Source: Nocardia sp. NBC_01503
GTDB lineage: Bacteria; Actinomycetota; Actinomycetes; Mycobacteriales; Mycobacteriaceae
Reading direction: 5' to 3'
DNA: 64,000 nt
Assembly: GCF_036327755.1 (NCBI RefSeq)
Contig: NZ_CP109596.1
Span: forward strand, 1,426,001-1,490,000
The position numbers and the translations under genes are program-made. Below are positions 63,201 to 64,000 of this stretch, one piece after another. The number at the start of each line of letters is the position of its first letter. The stretch's first letter is position 1. The notes under the pieces were generated by a model. That model was given only the letters and a program-made list of their open reading frames with translations. It ran no database searches and had not been told where the DNA came from.

Positions 63201-64000
63201 GTGCCCCGGCCTGATCGACGTCGTCGAGATGGAGCAATGCCTCGACCTCATGGCCGAGTTTGGCCAGGGCGTCGGCGGCATGGGTGCGCTCGGCCGCGGT
63301 GATCGGATGATCCACCGGCAGGACCGAGTGCGGCGCGGGATGGGATGGCGCGGGCGGTTCCGAATGGGACGGCTGCGGGTCGTGATCGGGCTGCGAATCG
63401 TGTTCCGGCTGACCATCGCGACTCGGCTGACCGTCATGATCGGGCTGTCCATCACGGCTGGGCTGCCGATCATGTTCGGATCGACCGTCCCGGTTCGGCC
63501 GCCCGTCCTGCGTTGGATCGTTGTCCCGCTGCGGATTTCGCTCGTTCTGCGCGACATCATCGTTGGTCCGACCGGACCGGTGCTCGTCGCGTGCGGGCGT
63601 CCCGTCGTGATTCGGATGCTGCCCGCCGGTCACATCGTCATGTCTGCCACCGATCCGCCCCTCGAGGCGTTCGGATGCGGGGACCTGCGCGCGATCGTTC
63701 GGCACCGCGTCCAGGCGTTCGTTCCCGCGCGAACCCGCCTCCAGGCCAGTCGTTTTGGCCTGCACCGGCGCAGCGGTCCCGGCCGGTTCGCGGGTCGGCG
63801 CGGCACCGGCCCGGGAGGTATCCGCTGGCGTGGTGGAGCCCGGTTCCGCTCGGGGCGCGGCCGCCGGTGCGGGACGGCCGTCCCCGGTGGGTTTGACGTC
63901 GCCCGGCGCGTGTGAGGCAGCGGAGGATTGGACGCCATCGGCAAGTTTCGGGCCGGTTGTACCAGGCGAATTGGGTTGCTGATGGGCAGGCTGCACGGGA
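57295..64000 (-). CDS. giant multi-domain polymorphic toxin (N-terminus outside window)
   Basis: At least 2233 aa; the frame continues past the window edge, so the GTG at 63996 is not the start. Visible order, numbered from there: Pro-rich linker with repeats (1-230); DUF1023-like alpha/beta hydrolase with GHSYG near 509; papain-fold domain (NDCGPQAL near 726, GAHAYTV near 806, VHDSALG near 821); ADP-ribosyltransferase-like domain (VTRGMG, GYLSTSLG, EHE); second such domain (VYRSLH, ASSDKE, QEE); spacer helix repeat (1590-1668); caspase-like pre-toxin module (1722-1880); C-terminal deaminase-like toxin with DSEPKLFEDVV and ICDSCMNLI. Two modules are paralogous to those in the toxin at 41773. 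The immunity gene overlaps its stop. Confidence 0.85.
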   Translation of the reverse strand, partial: PVQPAHQQPNSPGTTGPKLADGVQSSAASHAPGDVKPTGDGRPAPAAAPRAEPGSTTPADTSRAGAAPTREPAGTAAPVQAKTTGLEAGSRGNERLDAVPNDRAQVPASERLEGRIGGRHDDVTGGQHPNHDGTPARDEHRSGRTNDDVAQNERNPQRDNDPTQDGRPNRDGRSEHDRQPSRDGQPDHDGQPSRDGQPEHDSQPDHDPQPSHSEPPAPSHPAPHSVLPVDHPITAAERTHAADALAKLGHEVEALLHLDDVDQAGAHQKARDNHNWWHDLTPDEQGAVMRVHPHEIGNADGIPPHARDQANRLSIARDLTELRERNPRVDKWTSRWTDPEGRQQFKNLESTIHNLEHAETLADNFANRDRDDPPGHRPPVRVLSYDSKAFNGEGRAVVAIGDVDKASTVSWHIPGITTTVRSLEVNLNNAFHHYEATSDNVHDPGMVASIAWIGYDAPSGSRIGREMTNPALAQRGGQLLARDVAAFNQTRKINAGLPGGEPMPDVHLFGHSYGSTTTSYAGAGGRLTGEVSTITLLGSPGAGPVVHASEFGLGEGNVFVASSSRDPVTWIGSSTPGEIARAAPGLSMGLGMDPSVEAFGARRITAQFPGGAKTFSNIGTHTGYYKFHDDAHTVPSESLHNFAKIAAGDSGNVLPEFARPDHEGLNAWQRNIGSFPSDPAHLRPPIFDPHEGPPIGYEHLVEEFRNPDPTPDHPTLPADHQPVNDCGPQALRHAQELTGNENIRIPHDPDIAERGMSARDLEDAAGARMQLMDSPGVLADHLNRLGEGATAIVVAEFHGPTDINGIGAHAYTVTNDGGRLVVHDSALGTGPHPFSPNNPNVRSTHAVLFDSHGNPVHPIESGTPSHPNSARPEARIGQADPHGSQPAHEQPHQAPEHQKPGTPDESIRRFDSDEAGRKFGDEIMGSHMDSLSAAEREQVSRYTRHAWINELLRHEDPSARFATLAEDHATLQQLRELTGGSLQEPPLALLESADRHPSNSEPLQAALDRVLRDEYPEQRLREVWSDGQDFMEMRRILGEEPTAEVLNQHVQTLDRLTGQPTPEGFEVTRGMGSKAIDHLTIDELGTPLDGRNPRELINTLQTERGYLSTSLGEKPPSNFARSSIRVELDVPAGSKGLWIGGSEHEFLMQRGTRYLITDVIEKPPGSRYEGVEYLVKGIVVSHDYVHDPGARVNHPPAQEHPAPAVHDTTEPVDRPSTPHDDATPEHPEPHHVPTDDAPQRTKLPVEDKPYYANPHYEDPAASHEYAAENHINEREVQTTREYETPNHPEIARLTDAEISAIRRNQFMSLNEQVNDATRNGNHELLNDRDVEIRTLVSGYNKLPDHEGTVYRSLHIDDPVALKNFLDEYKYEPGKANIVPDRGFASSDKEASMRGGNIELVIDSHTGKDISWSNPAQEEVVFAPGTKFRVDDMRFNEEEGKYYFHLTDLGRIPDAHQPGGNEANSARSAGAHDEKRVGRPGDSGEGRPQHGSPRSDGGEGAPGGHRGPDQDLAGVGRIGDHPDQPGARRDDVAPTDTAEYHASEPSPEHPAEPRPEEPHDGPDQDHIPFTLGDEHPAAPVQVHDDRPASLTPHLQDRFNEMKSLATEIAKSLGEPARYSELPGLRDDFVKVLDQTGFFDHSALPTSWRLLTEHDPVFRDYLEKWGNDLIKLDPEPQTPNHQEPSSAHPSAENPQHPNSSHPQEDAAHPAHDNANPAAEPHPFPAKETEAGASFHPDDPAVADLASRIAKDPNHFTADVHITEDGHARIGDRTYTPEEFGNLLRQTTWDGRTPIRLIGCDAATNGFAARLAHHLGTDVLAPTKPAWSDHQGRVYTSTAETHPDGTRRPRIPPDGTWETFHPDGTRTKATEDGFAPGTRDEDKHILDPGDARDRAEAHLPETPERMDDFRELRDENRAKRIEGFEAVQDITHRNPSVDGVRRPSDRTLTTARYRSDSTRAPNDFFNFSGVTHDWNPASEAPARPPKGQRVFETSHASAFDPKTGRLSRGEGSDRANDSEPKLFEDVVRHQLAEHSGLSREVVDDVLAESIQEADSSARAEYAEVRDAWKKINQLLIEDNKQAAREAAQSGTPFTPRTIRDSTVHELVNDTGLSWDVVERVIEDSHEVHKSVMPDMQPGREAQELRTRARIDLAIEELNRRAGAEAAENGTPCTPFSLADVAGDLRMMIDLPSARRSDIPEEFQICDSCMNLIDVYQRLFPNMRVEALNLALERLYPL
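63361..63540. repeat. short tandem repeats in toxin linker
   Basis: Imperfect repeats of about 18-21 bp encode units such as GQPDHD, RQPSRD and GQPEHD within the disordered N-terminal linker of the toxin. The number of units probably varies between strains. Confidence 0.65.

Overview
The window is high-GC actinobacterial DNA, most probably from Nocardia or a close relative. The evidence is a complete mycobacterial-style type VII secretion (ESX) locus (EccA, EccB, EccC, EccD, EccE, MycP, two Esx proteins, EspG, PE/PPE-like proteins), CpnT-like giant toxins, and families common in Nocardia (DUF4254, DUF397, DUF5753). No RNA genes, CRISPR arrays, insertion sequences or replication origins were seen. 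Apart from decayed genes at 37.4-38.8 kb, no stretch longer than about 300 bases lacks a gene.

Region 1 (1-4.4 kb) is a polyamine catabolic cassette: an APC permease end, a carbamoylputrescine amidase-like hydrolase, agmatine deiminase and putrescine oxidase. Together they would import agmatine and convert it through N-carbamoylputrescine and putrescine to 4-aminobutanal. A hairpin terminator separates it from a DUF4254 gene. A GntR regulator and a GNAT acetyltransferase follow, overlapping by 4 bp.

Region 2 (6.5-33 kb) is the ESX locus. One minus-strand operon carries eccD, mycP, eccC and an extra EccCb-like ORF that lies in the same reading frame as eccC, directly after its stop codon. eccA and eccE diverge from it on the plus strand. 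A second minus-strand run holds an EspH-like gene, a YbaB-fold gene, small and large secreted substrates, PE, PPE, espG, two esx genes, eccB, a lipoprotein and two receptor-type Ser/Thr kinases. A second lipoprotein, paralogous to the first, closes the run.

Region 3 (33-37.3 kb) holds a second EspG with its own large WxG substrate, and a membrane-anchored beta-propeller protein.

Region 4 (37.4-64 kb) is a polymorphic-toxin island. It contains two giant multi-domain proteins on opposite strands: 41773-50529 is complete (2918 aa), and the one ending at 57295 runs off the window. Each carries several putative enzymatic domains in series and a different C-terminal toxin tip, RNase A-like in one and deaminase-like in the other. 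Each is followed at once by a small immunity gene. Between them lies an array of immunity-like genes (SUKH, YezG/DUF600 and unknown), with a frameshifted copy of two of them at 38.0-38.8 kb. Small WXG100-like and YbaB-like genes precede the complete toxin and may be secretion partners.
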